Part shown: positions 7,062-12,766 of the stretch, piece by piece
Numbering within the stretch: position 1 is the stretch's first letter
How the letters are laid out: every line of letters starts with the position of its first letter
DNA from: a virus
Length of the DNA: 40,177 nucleotides
Reading direction: 5' to 3' (one strand)
IMG/VR virus record: IMGVR_UViG_3300009149_000104
Span: 1 to 40,177 of that record
Notes under the pieces: generated by a model
Seen by the model: the letters and a program-made list of their open reading frames with translations, nothing else
Told to the model about the DNA's origin: nothing
Databases searched by the model: none
Made by a program: the position numbers and the translations under genes

Positions 7062-7507
7062 AATATTCCTTCGTCTGTAAATGAATAAAACTTATCTGCA
7101 GTTACAATAATATGGTCCAACAAATCAATTCCAATTGCGTGACAACCAGCTTTAAGCTCTTTTGTTATAGAAATATCCATATTACTTGGATTGAGATTTC
7201 CGCTTGGATGATTGTGTGATATAATGATTGATGTAGCTCCAGTATTTAAAGCTGTTACTAATACCATTCTTTTATCAATTATGGTTCCTGTAATACCACC
7301 TTGGCTAACTTTAAACCAACCAATAGTATTATTCACTCTATTTAAAAATAGAACTATAGCGCTTTCACAATATTCAATGGTATCAGCATCATAAAGTTTT
7401 TTCAATAAATCATATGAAGTTCTGGAGTCTGATATTTTAACTCTTTGGGTTTCACCTGATTTATATTTTAATGTTATTTCCGGTAATTTACTTTTAAGTA
7501 AAGTCAT
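7058..7507 (-). CDS. RadC/JAB (MPN) domain protein
   Basis: A 149-aa protein made almost only of the RadC/DUF2466 JAB domain. The metal motif is intact: E48 in CESAIVLFLNR, then SHNHPSGNLNPSNMD with H98, H100, S102 and D111, followed by LLDHIIV and a YSFTDEG end. JAB/MPN domains in ubiquitin-like systems are Zn-dependent isopeptidases that trim or remove the modifier. The RadC group's own activity is not firmly known. The helix-hairpin-helix region of full-length RadC is absent. In this window it is the only candidate for the deconjugating component of the nearby PRTRC cassette, where canonical cassettes have the JAB-type protein A. It overlaps both neighbours by ATGA junctions. Confidence 0.88.
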   Translation of the reverse strand: MTLLKSKLPEITLKYKSGETQRVKISDSRTSYDLLKKLYDADTIEYCESAIVLFLNRVNNTIGWFKVSQGGITGTIIDKRMVLVTALNTGATSIIISHNHPSGNLNPSNMDISITKELKAGCHAIGIDLLDHIIVTADKFYSFTDEGIL

Positions 7508-7710
7508 AGTTCAACGATTCTACATTCATCAGCTAAATCATCAATAGATATTTTTGTTCTAATAACTACCTCTTTGTAGTAATATCCTTGAGCCCTATAT
7601 TTATCTACGAACATACGAATAGCTTGTTCAGCTTCTTCCTTGTTTTCGTATTGCTTTAGAACTTCTATTGGCATACCATCAGGTCCTATTACTATAGATT
7701 TATTTGTCAT
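7504..7710 (-). CDS. Hypothetical protein coupled to RadC-like gene (68 aa)
   Basis: A 68-residue protein whose TGA overlaps the ATG of the RadC-like gene. It starts MTNKSIVIGPDGMPIEVL and contains an amphipathic helix ENKEEAEQAIRMFVDKYRAQ followed by a strand YYYKEVVIRTK. Function unknown; the overlap suggests stoichiometric expression with the JAB protein. Confidence 0.75.
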   Translation of the reverse strand: MTNKSIVIGPDGMPIEVLKQYENKEEAEQAIRMFVDKYRAQGYYYKEVVIRTKISIDDLADECRIVEL

Positions 7711-7731
7711 ATTATTTAAGTTTTAATCATT

Positions 7732-7986
7732 TTATGATTCTTGTCTCCAGTCCCAAGGTTCCATATCATCAAATGCATCACGAAAATCCATCTCATCGTG
7801 CATCATTTGGGCTATGTCTCCTCTTGGTTGAAGAAATTCTTGCAAGCGTATCTTTTCGGCATTAGCTTTAGCTGTTTCAATGTTGCGGAGTACCATCTTG
7901 AATGCATTGCGGACGTGGTTATCATCCATATCATCTACATTCATTTTTTTACCGTCTTTGGTTGTCCAATATACGTCTTTACTCAT
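7732..7986 (-). CDS. Hypothetical protein (84 aa)
   Basis: An 84-residue highly charged protein (MSKDVYWTTKDGKKMNVDDM) with a helical middle and an acidic, Met/Asp/Trp-rich C-terminus. The opening 'Y/WTTKDGxxM.i.dM...Hl.n' pattern is common in small phage proteins of unknown role. Its start overlaps the stop of the 50-aa gene upstream. Confidence 0.75.
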   Translation of the reverse strand: MSKDVYWTTKDGKKMNVDDMDDNHVRNAFKMVLRNIETAKANAEKIRLQEFLQPRGDIAQMMHDEMDFRDAFDDMEPWDWRQES

Positions 7987-8135
7987 AAGTCTTTAATTAA
8001 GTCCTCAACCTTATTATTCATATCGATTCTAATACGATTTACTTGAGAACGATTGTGCATTCTATTTAACATAATGTTTAAATAATGAGAAATCATATAG
8101 AAATCTTCTCTTGCTTTACTAAATGTTTTTATCAT
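7983..8135 (-). CDS. Small helical basic protein (50 aa)
   Basis: A 50-residue frame starting at ATG 8135, with its TGA overlapping the ATG at 7986. It is mostly helical (KAREDFYMISHYLNIMLNRM, then RSQVNRIRIDMNNKVEDLI). It has the leader hairpin at 8163-8187 and an AT-rich leader before it, which supports expression. No family recognised. Confidence 0.65.
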   Translation of the reverse strand: MIKTFSKAREDFYMISHYLNIMLNRMHNRSQVNRIRIDMNNKVEDLIKDL

Positions 8136-8162
8136 TTTATATTATTTAGGTGGTTAATAAAA

Positions 8163-8187
8163 AGAGCATCTAAAAGTAGGTTGCTCT
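8163..8187 (-). repeat. Recurring leader hairpin (copy 5)
   Basis: AGAGCA ... TGCTCT stem, 28 nt before the ATG at 8135, within the shared leader arrangement. Confidence 0.45.
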
Positions 8188-8383
8188 GTATTAAAATTAA
8201 GTATAAATATTCTATTGGCCCCAAAGCACTTATGTGTGCTCACTGTCGTATGTTTATAGTCTAAAATAACTGATTCATAAGGGGGTTTATTTCCAATGTG
8301 TTTTTATCCCTTCTCCTTATGATGCAGTTAATTCCAGCCAATTCGGTAATACAAGTTATACCTTCTCAGTAGAATATTTAATA
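8188..8383 (-). ncRNA. Candidate non-coding RNA or leader between two hairpins
   Basis: About 200 nt between hairpins at 8163-8187 and 8384-8412 has no usable start codon followed by an ORF on the minus strand. It contains an 8-bp inverted repeat TCATAAGG ... CCTTATGA around 8272-8320 and a small GCAC-N6-GTGC hairpin near 8226-8240. It sits where every other interval in this gene train holds a gene. A structured transcript is possible; nothing identifies a known RNA family. Confidence 0.3.
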
Positions 8384-8412
8384 CTAAAGAGCCACAAAGT
8401 GTCGCTCTTTAG
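8384..8412 (-). repeat. Recurring leader hairpin (copy 6, perfect 9-bp stem)
   Basis: CTAAAGAGC ... GCTCTTTAG, 9 of 9 pairs, 7 nt after the stop of the lipoprotein gene. Unlike the other copies, no gene follows directly on the minus strand. Confidence 0.65.
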
Positions 8413-8419
8413 TTATTAT

Positions 8420-8860
8420 CTATTCAATACTGGCTGTACTATTGTATTCAATCTTAGTCTGAAAGGTATAATCGCCCTCTTCATTTTGATACATACAAGC
8501 ATTTCTCTCTTTACTGCCATCGAAATCTATATCAACATATTCAAGATATGCTCCAGGATCTCCCGATTTAATATGAATAACCTTAGTCTTTCCTTCATCA
8601 CTAACAAATACTATTTGATAGTTAAGATTAGTGGCCAATCGCATTCGGTATTTAGTAGATATTTTCTTGGTATCTACTTTGGTCCAATCATCAGAACTAT
8701 CATCTTGACTATAAACAGTGATGTCTGCATTATGGTCATTTACTATATTACCTTTAATTTTAAGGTAATCATTACTTGATTGGGCTGAGCAACTGCCTAC
8801 TAAGACTGCTCCAAAAATTAATAATACGGCAAATATTGCCATTGCATTTTTTACTTTCAT
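8420..8860 (-). CDS. Predicted secreted protein or lipoprotein (146 aa)
   Basis: The start is set at ATG 8860 (MKVKNAM), after the hairpin leader; a 13-residue upstream extension is unlikely. An N-terminal basic patch is followed by the hydrophobic core AIFAVLLIFGAVLVGSC. LVGSC is an acceptable lipobox for a Bacteroidota lipoprotein, with SAQSS after the Cys; cleavage after CSA by signal peptidase I is the alternative. The rest is beta-rich and acidic (DYLKIKGNIVNDHNADITVY; YLEYVDIDFDGSKER). A phage-made surface lipoprotein could act in superinfection exclusion, which is inference. No family recognised. Confidence 0.75.
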   Translation of the reverse strand: MKVKNAMAIFAVLLIFGAVLVGSCSAQSSNDYLKIKGNIVNDHNADITVYSQDDSSDDWTKVDTKKISTKYRMRLATNLNYQIVFVSDEGKTKVIHIKSGDPGAYLEYVDIDFDGSKERNACMYQNEEGDYTFQTKIEYNSTASIE

Positions 8861-8888
8861 AATTAAATGATTTAAGTTAATAATAAAT

Positions 8889-8942
8889 TCAAAGAGCAAT
8901 GAAGCCCTTTGAAATGAAAGCAGTGACTCTTTGATATAAATA
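8889..8942 (-). repeat. Recurring leader hairpin (copy 7, with alternative pairing)
   Basis: CAAAGAGC at 8889-8896 can pair with GCCCTTTG (8903-8910, 7 of 8) or with CTCTTTG (8936-8942, 7 of 7). These are two mutually exclusive stems in front of the lipoprotein gene. Confidence 0.5.
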
Positions 8943-8956
8943 TCTCAAGTATGTTC

Positions 8957-9292
8957 CTATAGTTTAACCGAATTGATTCCATCTCCAAATATATCTGAAG
9001 CTCTCAATACAATTCCATTGTAACTAAACATTAAATACTTATCTCTAACAAATGGTTTAACCCATACGCTAAAATTCTTTTCTTTGGGTGCAAAGAAATT
9101 TGATGCTAATTGTATTCTAACTCTCTTGATATAATGCCCTTGCATCTCTACCATTGCATTACCTCTACGATTTACCCTATAGAGTAGGTTATTCATTAAT
9201 TCACTTCCAATCGTTGGTTTACGGCTTTTTATTTTAACCGATTCCACACATTTTAGGCTGTTTTCTTCGAGTAATTCCATTAATTTGCTCAT
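8957..9292 (-). CDS. Hypothetical protein (111 aa)
   Basis: A 111-residue basic protein. The N-terminal helix (MSKLMELLEENSLKCVESVK) is followed by a strand-rich part with NFFAPKEKNFSVWVKPFVRDKYLMFSYNG. The leader ATTATTAACTTAAAACTA matches that of neighbouring genes. Function unknown. Confidence 0.75.
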   Translation of the reverse strand: MSKLMELLEENSLKCVESVKIKSRKPTIGSELMNNLLYRVNRRGNAMVEMQGHYIKRVRIQLASNFFAPKEKNFSVWVKPFVRDKYLMFSYNGIVLRASDIFGDGINSVKL

Positions 9293-9359
9293 TGTCCATA
9301 GTTTTAAGTTAATAATTTCCCTCTCACGATTCTTACAAAAGATGTATATAATAATACTA

Positions 9360-9644
9360 TCACAAATACCTATTCTGTACTTGCCTATGTATTTCTTGAA
9401 TTAAAAATGGATCACTAATAATATCTTTAATATTCCAAACATTTAATCTTAAATAATATTTCCATCTTTTTATTTTGTGCTTTTTCATCCAGTCTATTGT
9501 TTCTAAACTTACTCCCGGATTGTTCTCAAGCCTTTTAATGTAGATAGCTAACTGGATATTCCAATCATCTGCAAGTCCATTAACATAACCTACTCTTAGT
9601 ATTGTAAATAACAACACAACTAACACTATTGTAAACTCTACCAT
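9360..9644 (-). CDS. Small membrane-anchored protein (94 aa)
   Basis: Residues 3-22 form a hydrophobic segment (EFTIVLVVLLFTILRVGYVN) consistent with one membrane anchor, followed by about 70 polar, basic and Trp-rich residues. It has no lipobox. It is the gene immediately after the strong terminator at 9721-9754, so it may have its own promoter, but no clear TAnnTTTG box is visible. Function unknown. Confidence 0.7.
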   Translation of the reverse strand: MVEFTIVLVVLLFTILRVGYVNGLADDWNIQLAIYIKRLENNPGVSLETIDWMKKHKIKRWKYYLRLNVWNIKDIISDPFLIQEIHRQVQNRYL

Positions 9645-9720
9645 CTTTTAATTCTTTAAGTAAATAATTGATTTCAGTCTTTCCTTTGGCTTAACTACTT
9701 TAAACCAACATACCCTAATT

Positions 9721-9754
9721 AAAAAACGAGCCTACTAAGTTGTAGTAGGCTCGT
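9721..9754 (-). terminator. Rho-independent terminator (minus strand)
   Basis: Perfect 12-bp stem ACGAGCCTACTA-AGTTG-TAGTAGGCTCGT followed, on the minus strand, by six T residues. It ends the unit containing the 214-aa gene and therefore divides the leftward genes into at least two transcription units. Confidence 0.9.
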
Positions 9755-9762
9755 TTGTGTTA

Positions 9763-10407
9763 TTAAAGTTTAGGCTCGTTAATAGAAACAAGTTGTTGAA
9801 AACCACGAGTGGTATCCATTTTTGTTTCTAAATAGAATGTTTCTCCAACAAATCCCTGCAACGCAGTTATTAAATTGGTAATGTATTCTTTAGGATTAAC
9901 AAATCTGATAGCAACACGAGTATTGTTATCATCATCAGCCCAAATAAATGTTACATCATCTCCATAATTAGCTCTAATTACTGCTAATTGTTCGTTAGTT
10001 GTAAATTCAATAGGTGCTAACATTGGTGTACCGTCTGCATTCATTAAAGCAACTCCATTTTCATCTGCTACAGGTTGTGCAACATATTCAACAGGATTAC
10101 CTAATTGCATAAATAATGCTTTAGCTTGTTCATTTTTAGAATGTTTAGCTATGTAAACGATTTTACCAAATACTCTTAAAAATCTTGCTCCCTCTGACAT
10201 ACTCACGTATTCATTATGACCATAAGATTCATCATTTGGTTTAGCTTTACTTTGGAAGCTAATTAATGCACAATCATTACCTTTCTTAGATAAATGAGGC
10301 ACTACTGCTTTAATTGTTGCTAAACCATTTGGCATAGATACTTTAGTTGTGTCTGAAGTGTTAGCTAATGCTCCTGCTCCAGAAAAAAATGCATTTAAAT
10401 CTTTCAT
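9763..10407 (-). CDS. Hypothetical early protein, possibly nucleic-acid-binding (214 aa)
   Basis: A 214-aa protein starting MKDLNAFFSG after a 15-bp-stem leader hairpin. Codon choice is rich in GCA/GCT and the product looks soluble and beta-rich: ATIKAVVPHLSKKGNDCALI, FLRVFGKIVYIAKHSKNEQA, then DDVTFIWADDDNNTRVAIRF. The strong hairpin leader and strong terminator suggest an abundant transcript, as for phage ssDNA-binding proteins, but no OB-fold signature or acidic tail is evident, so no function is assigned. Confidence 0.8.
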   Translation of the reverse strand: MKDLNAFFSGAGALANTSDTTKVSMPNGLATIKAVVPHLSKKGNDCALISFQSKAKPNDESYGHNEYVSMSEGARFLRVFGKIVYIAKHSKNEQAKALFMQLGNPVEYVAQPVADENGVALMNADGTPMLAPIEFTTNEQLAVIRANYGDDVTFIWADDDNNTRVAIRFVNPKEYITNLITALQGFVGETFYLETKMDTTRGFQQLVSINEPKL

Positions 10408-10436
10408 TGTATTTTATATTAGTTTATAATAAATTC

Positions 10437-10472
10437 AAATAGCCACAAAGCACAATCGCTTTATGACTATTT
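10437..10472 (-). repeat. Recurring leader hairpin (copy 8, 15-bp stem)
   Basis: AAATAGCCACAAAGC ... GCTTTATGACTATTT, 13 of 15 pairs, 30 nt before the ATG at 10407. This is the longest stem of the family. Confidence 0.65.
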
Positions 10473-10477
10473 ATTTA

Positions 10478-10582
10478 CTATCCAAATAGTATCTCTAACT
10501 CGTTAATAGTTAAATCACAATCTAATAAATACTGTTGTCTTGCTATATCTTCCATTGGTATGAAGTTTATGTTATTCAACAT
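10478..10582 (-). CDS. Very small protein (34 aa)
   Basis: A 34-residue frame, MLNNINFIPMEDIARQQYLL then DCDLTINELEILFG, starting just after a leader hairpin and ending 5 nt before the next one. The hairpin-gene-hairpin spacing and the well-formed acidic helical sequence are the only evidence. Function unknown. Confidence 0.5.
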   Translation of the reverse strand: MLNNINFIPMEDIARQQYLLDCDLTINELEILFG

Positions 10583-10591
10583 TAAATAACA

Positions 10592-10612
10592 AAGAGCCCA
10601 AAAGAACTCTTA
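10592..10612 (-). repeat. Recurring leader hairpin (copy 9, weak stem)
   Basis: AAGAG(C) ... (A)CTCTT, 10 nt before the ATG at 10582. Confidence 0.4.
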
Positions 10613-10626
10613 GATATTTATAAAAC

Positions 10627-10863
10627 CTACAATAGTTTAAATTCAACAATAGTTCTTTGTTCTTCAAATGTATCGTTAGGAAATTCTAATAAGAATATAA
10701 TTTCTTTGTGCCCATATTCTTCTTGAATTATATTAGTACTAATAACATGTTCAGGATATAATTCAAAAAAGAATTCAATATAATGATTAATTAAATCATT
10801 AAGATTAGGACTAATAAAATATAGGTCAACATGATGGTCTTTTTCTAAAGCATAATAAATCAT
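10627..10863 (-). CDS. Hypothetical protein (78 aa)
   Basis: A 78-residue acidic protein (MIYYALEKDHHVDLYFISPN; FLLEFPNDTFEEQRTIVEF). It is the first leftward gene after the 1-kb gene-poor region and has a perfect leader hairpin at 10887-10908. Function unknown. Confidence 0.75.
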   Translation of the reverse strand: MIYYALEKDHHVDLYFISPNLNDLINHYIEFFFELYPEHVISTNIIQEEYGHKEIIFLLEFPNDTFEEQRTIVEFKLL

Positions 10864-10886
10864 AATTTATAGTTTTAATTAATAAT

Positions 10887-10908
10887 CAAAGAGCAATAAA
10901 GCTCTTTG
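10887..10908 (-). repeat. Recurring leader hairpin (copy 10, perfect 8-bp stem)
   Basis: CAAAGAGC-AATAAA-GCTCTTTG, followed on the minus strand by ATTATTAATTAAAACTA and the ATG at 10863. This is the best match to the family consensus. Confidence 0.65.
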
Positions 10909-10960
10909 GATAATTACTCATTAATTATCAAATGCAACCAACATTATGTGGCTAACATAT

Positions 10961-11294
10961 CGTGTGTTTATTATTGTACTGCGATAACACACGACTAATC
11001 GTTATCAGTACTCAATCAAGGCATATACTCCTTGATAAACAATGGCATAGAATTGAATTATTCCAATCCCCCCTCCTGTGCATAGTTTACGTCTACAAAT
11101 CGGATTCCGTTTACATCATTTCGAGATGGTTAGCTTTGCTCTGTACTAACAAGTGATTTTGGCCATACATCACGTCTGATGCACAATCACTTTAATTATG
11201 AAATAAACTACGTATCATAACCTACGTTGTACTGTGTTATATAACTACTATCTAACCGTTACTCGTTAGATACAGACGTACATAGTTTTATTTC
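10961..11294. repeat. Series of inverted repeats (multi-hairpin region)
   Basis: Stems seen: CGTGTGTT/AACACACG (10961-10993), overlapping CGATAAC/GTTATC (10982-11006), ATCAAGG/CCTTGAT (11015-11036), AAGTGATT/AATCACTT with a nested CATCA/TGATG (11151-11192), and an outer GAAATAAA...TTTTATTTC pair enclosing TCTAAC/GTTAGA (11200-11294). The first two overlap and exclude each other. Confidence 0.6.
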
Positions 11295-11326
11295 AACTAT
11301 TACCTGCAATGATTAAATTAATAATC

Positions 11327-11362
11327 AAATAGCCTAAAAGAACTTATGTCTTATACTCTATT
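11327..11362 (-). repeat. Weak copy of the leader hairpin (copy 11)
   Basis: CAAATAGCC followed after 25 nt by CTATT, with an ATTATTAATTTAATC leader on the minus strand as in other copies, but no start codon follows; instead the multi-hairpin region begins. Confidence 0.35.
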
Positions 11363-11371
11363 CGTATGCAA

Positions 11372-11442
11372 TCGTTTGTAGTCGTTTGTAGTCGGATAAC
11401 ACCATTCTAATACACCTATCCGAATGTAGTCGTTTAATGTCG
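11372..11442. repeat. Iteron-like repeats with flanking palindrome
   Basis: TCGTTTGTAG is repeated in tandem at 11372 and 11382, with a third related unit TGTAGTCGTTT at 11425-11435 and a TGTCG at 11438. A TCGGATA/TATCCGA inverted repeat (11392-11423) lies between them. Short direct repeats of this kind often bind replication initiators. Confidence 0.5.
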
Positions 11443-11528
11443 TATATTAATACAATGCTAATCAATTACTTACAATCCTACTTAACATAATAACTTGCAA
11501 CTGTCACAAATATCGACTAACTTCGTCG

Positions 11529-11545
11529 TCTAAGACTGTCTAAGA
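11529..11545. repeat. 17-bp direct repeat, left copy
   Basis: TCTAAGACTGTCTAAGA; one mismatch to the copy at 11874-11890. Each copy itself contains two TAAGA units 10 bp apart. Confidence 0.6.
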
Positions 11546-11873
11546 CAACACAAGCCAATCGCCCACAACTGATACATTCTCAACAACATCAAACAACAAC
11601 ATTTCCTACACAACACTAACATAGTTATTCATACCATTTACATAGAGGAAAAATAGTCCTCCTGTCCTCTTGGTAGAGAGTTAAATGATATGAAATGTGA
11701 ACGAATAGCAGTAAAGGAATTGATTTTGGTTTCATTTTTGAATATGAATTAAGAATTAAGGGGGCTATGTTTCTTTTTTGATTGGGGTATGGGGTTTAAT
11801 AGTAGATAGTCTTCTCTCTCTTCTCATCCATCAATAAAATAATCTTTTAATTATATAGTGCAACGGATACTAT

Positions 11874-11890
11874 TCTAAGACTGTTTAAGA
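11874..11890. repeat. 17-bp direct repeat, right copy
   Basis: TCTAAGACTGTTTAAGA, followed by another TATAAGACTAT at 11894-11904, just before the first rightward gene. Confidence 0.6.
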
Positions 11891-11939
11891 AAGTATAAGA
11901 CTATGGGGTGGATTGTATCTTTTTATTATCTTTGGTTGT

Positions 11940-12152
11940 ATGAATACGTGGCATAATTTGATATGGGGTATTGACATTCAGGAGAACGGGGGGTTGTTTT
12001 ATGTAAAGGTATGGGCCAGGGGTAGTTCGGAACCGGAGTATGGTTATTATTATCACGAGTGGGTTATGTATGATAGGGAGGAAGTTTTTGCGTATGCTGA
12101 TTGGTGTGATATGTATTGTGATGGGATGATTCATAGTTTATTAATAAAATAA
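11940..12152 (+). CDS. Possible small protein rich in Trp/Tyr/Asp (70 aa)
   Basis: A 70-residue frame from ATG 11940 to a TAA at 12152, with a sensible amino-acid mix (GSSEPEYGYYYHEWVMYDRE; YADWCDMYCDGMIHSLLIK). A TTG start 27 nt upstream is possible but less likely. A TATCTTTG box at 11927-11934 lies 5 nt before the ATG, similar to the spacing seen at other genes here. It is the first rightward frame after the gene-poor region. Family unknown, and translation is not certain. Confidence 0.5.
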   Translation: MNTWHNLIWGIDIQENGGLFYVKVWARGSSEPEYGYYYHEWVMYDREEVFAYADWCDMYCDGMIHSLLIK

Positions 12153-12156
12153 TAAT

Positions 12157-12164
12157 TACATTTG
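12157..12164 (+). promoter_or_regulatory. -7 promoter box TACATTTG
   Basis: TACATTTG matches the Bacteroidota TAnnTTTG element and is 24 nt before the ATG at 12189, which would leave a short leader. No clear -33 TTG. Confidence 0.5.
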
Positions 12165-12188
12165 GTATTCAATTTAAAACAAATAGAT

Positions 12189-12464
12189 ATGGCTAAGCAA
12201 CAATTAAAAAGTAAAGCATCTACTCCTGCGAAGAAGGTGGCATCAGGAACAAATAAGTATTTAACATCTAAGAAAAAGAAGGCTGTATTAAAGAAGGAGA
12301 TTAGTAATGCGAAAGTTAATCTTACTGCGGCTGCTAAAACTACAGGGTATAAGCCTAATTCTCCGAGTGCTAAGAGATTAGCTAAAGCTACAAGTACTGC
12401 GAAGACATATGGTGCGGCTACTGGCAAGAATATTATGACAGGAAAGAGACTTAAAAAGAAATAG
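12189..12464 (+). CDS. Lys/Ala-rich histone-H1-like basic protein (91 aa)
   Basis: The start is ATG 12189 (MAKQQLKSK), not the TTG at 12162, which lies inside the promoter box. The protein is dominated by Lys, Ala, Thr and Ser (TPAKKVASGTNKYLTSKKKK; SPSAKRLAKATSTAKTYG), resembling H1-tail-like DNA-compacting proteins or virion-packaged basic proteins. A strongly basic, low-complexity chain of this kind probably binds DNA or RNA. Two nucleotides separate it from the next basic gene. Specific function unknown. Confidence 0.75.
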   Translation: MAKQQLKSKASTPAKKVASGTNKYLTSKKKKAVLKKEISNAKVNLTAAAKTTGYKPNSPSAKRLAKATSTAKTYGAATGKNIMTGKRLKKK

Positions 12465-12466
12465 AT

Positions 12467-12661
12467 ATGGCTGTAGGTAAACCAAAAGTAACGACTAAGA
12501 CTACTAAGAGTGGTGTGGTTAAAAAGAAGAGTACTGGTGCTGGATATAATTTAAAGCAGAAAACTAAACCGAGTGGACAGCAGAAGATTAAGGGTTCTGT
12601 GACTACTAAGAATAAGAAGTACACTGTACGTAGTAAGGGAAAGGTTAGGAATGTACTATAA
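12467..12661 (+). CDS. Small very basic protein (64 aa)
   Basis: A 64-residue Lys/Thr/Gly/Ser-rich protein (KVTTKTTKSGVVKKKSTGAG; YTVRSKGKVRNVL) in tandem with the 91-aa basic gene. The composition suggests a nucleic-acid binder. The terminator at 12699-12738 follows. No family recognised. Confidence 0.7.
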   Translation: MAVGKPKVTTKTTKSGVVKKKSTGAGYNLKQKTKPSGQQKIKGSVTTKNKKYTVRSKGKVRNVL

Positions 12662-12698
12662 CTAAAAGATACTCTAACAGTGTAATGCTGTAGATTTT

Positions 12699-12738
12699 AA
12701 AACTCCCTAATATGATTGATATCTGTAGGGGGTTTTTT
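12699..12738 (+). terminator. Rho-independent terminator
   Basis: AAAACTCCCTA ... TAGGGGGTTTT stem with a run of six T, 38 nt after the basic-protein gene pair. Confidence 0.8.
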
Positions 12739-12754
12739 ATTTAAAATATTTTAT

Positions 12755-12762
12755 TACATTTG
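12755..12762 (+). promoter_or_regulatory. -7 promoter box TACATTTG, 4 nt before start codon
   Basis: TACATTTG-CTGA-ATG. With the usual distance from the -7 box, transcription would begin at or next to the A of the ATG at 12767, giving a leaderless message. Confidence 0.6.
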
Positions 12763-12766
12763 CTGA

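Larger units (their letters stand above)
10925..11939. other. Gene-poor divergence region (candidate origin or regulatory RNA)
   Basis: About 1 kb between leftward and rightward genes without a convincing ORF. From 10961 to 11294 it is packed with inverted repeats. Around 11370-11442 it has iteron-like repeats. From about 11455 to 11640 the plus strand is strikingly G-poor (A/C-rich), and from about 11700 it becomes G-rich, with GGGG runs. A 17-bp motif occurs at 11529 and 11874. The combination suggests a replication origin or a structured control RNA; no DnaA-box cluster or known RNA family is recognised. Confidence 0.5.

Noticed and set aside
11024-11077. AGGAGG on the minus strand near 11072-11077 followed by an ATG at 11048
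   Set aside because: The frame after it has only 10 codons, and Shine-Dalgarno sites are not used by the other genes here.
10962-11156. Plus-strand frame in the gene-poor region
   Set aside because: Unbalanced composition, spans inverted repeats, and no promoter box or leader fits.
10925-11340. tRNA cluster in the multi-hairpin region
   Set aside because: No T-loop (TTCRANY) or anticodon-arm pattern found on either strand.
11372-11442. CRISPR-like array
   Set aside because: Repeats are 10 bp, tandem and without spacers of constant size; iteron-like instead.
11691-11753. 20-codon plus-strand frame starting MKCERIAVKE
   Set aside because: Too short and without supporting context in a region rich in repeats.
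11901-12134. Minus-strand frame opposite the 70-aa gene
   Set aside because: Antisense shadow with low-complexity Ile/Thr/Pro composition; the plus-strand frame reads better.
12131-12427. Minus-strand hydrophobic frame opposite the Lys-rich gene
   Set aside because: Hydrophobicity is the mirror image of the Lys/Ala codons on the plus strand.
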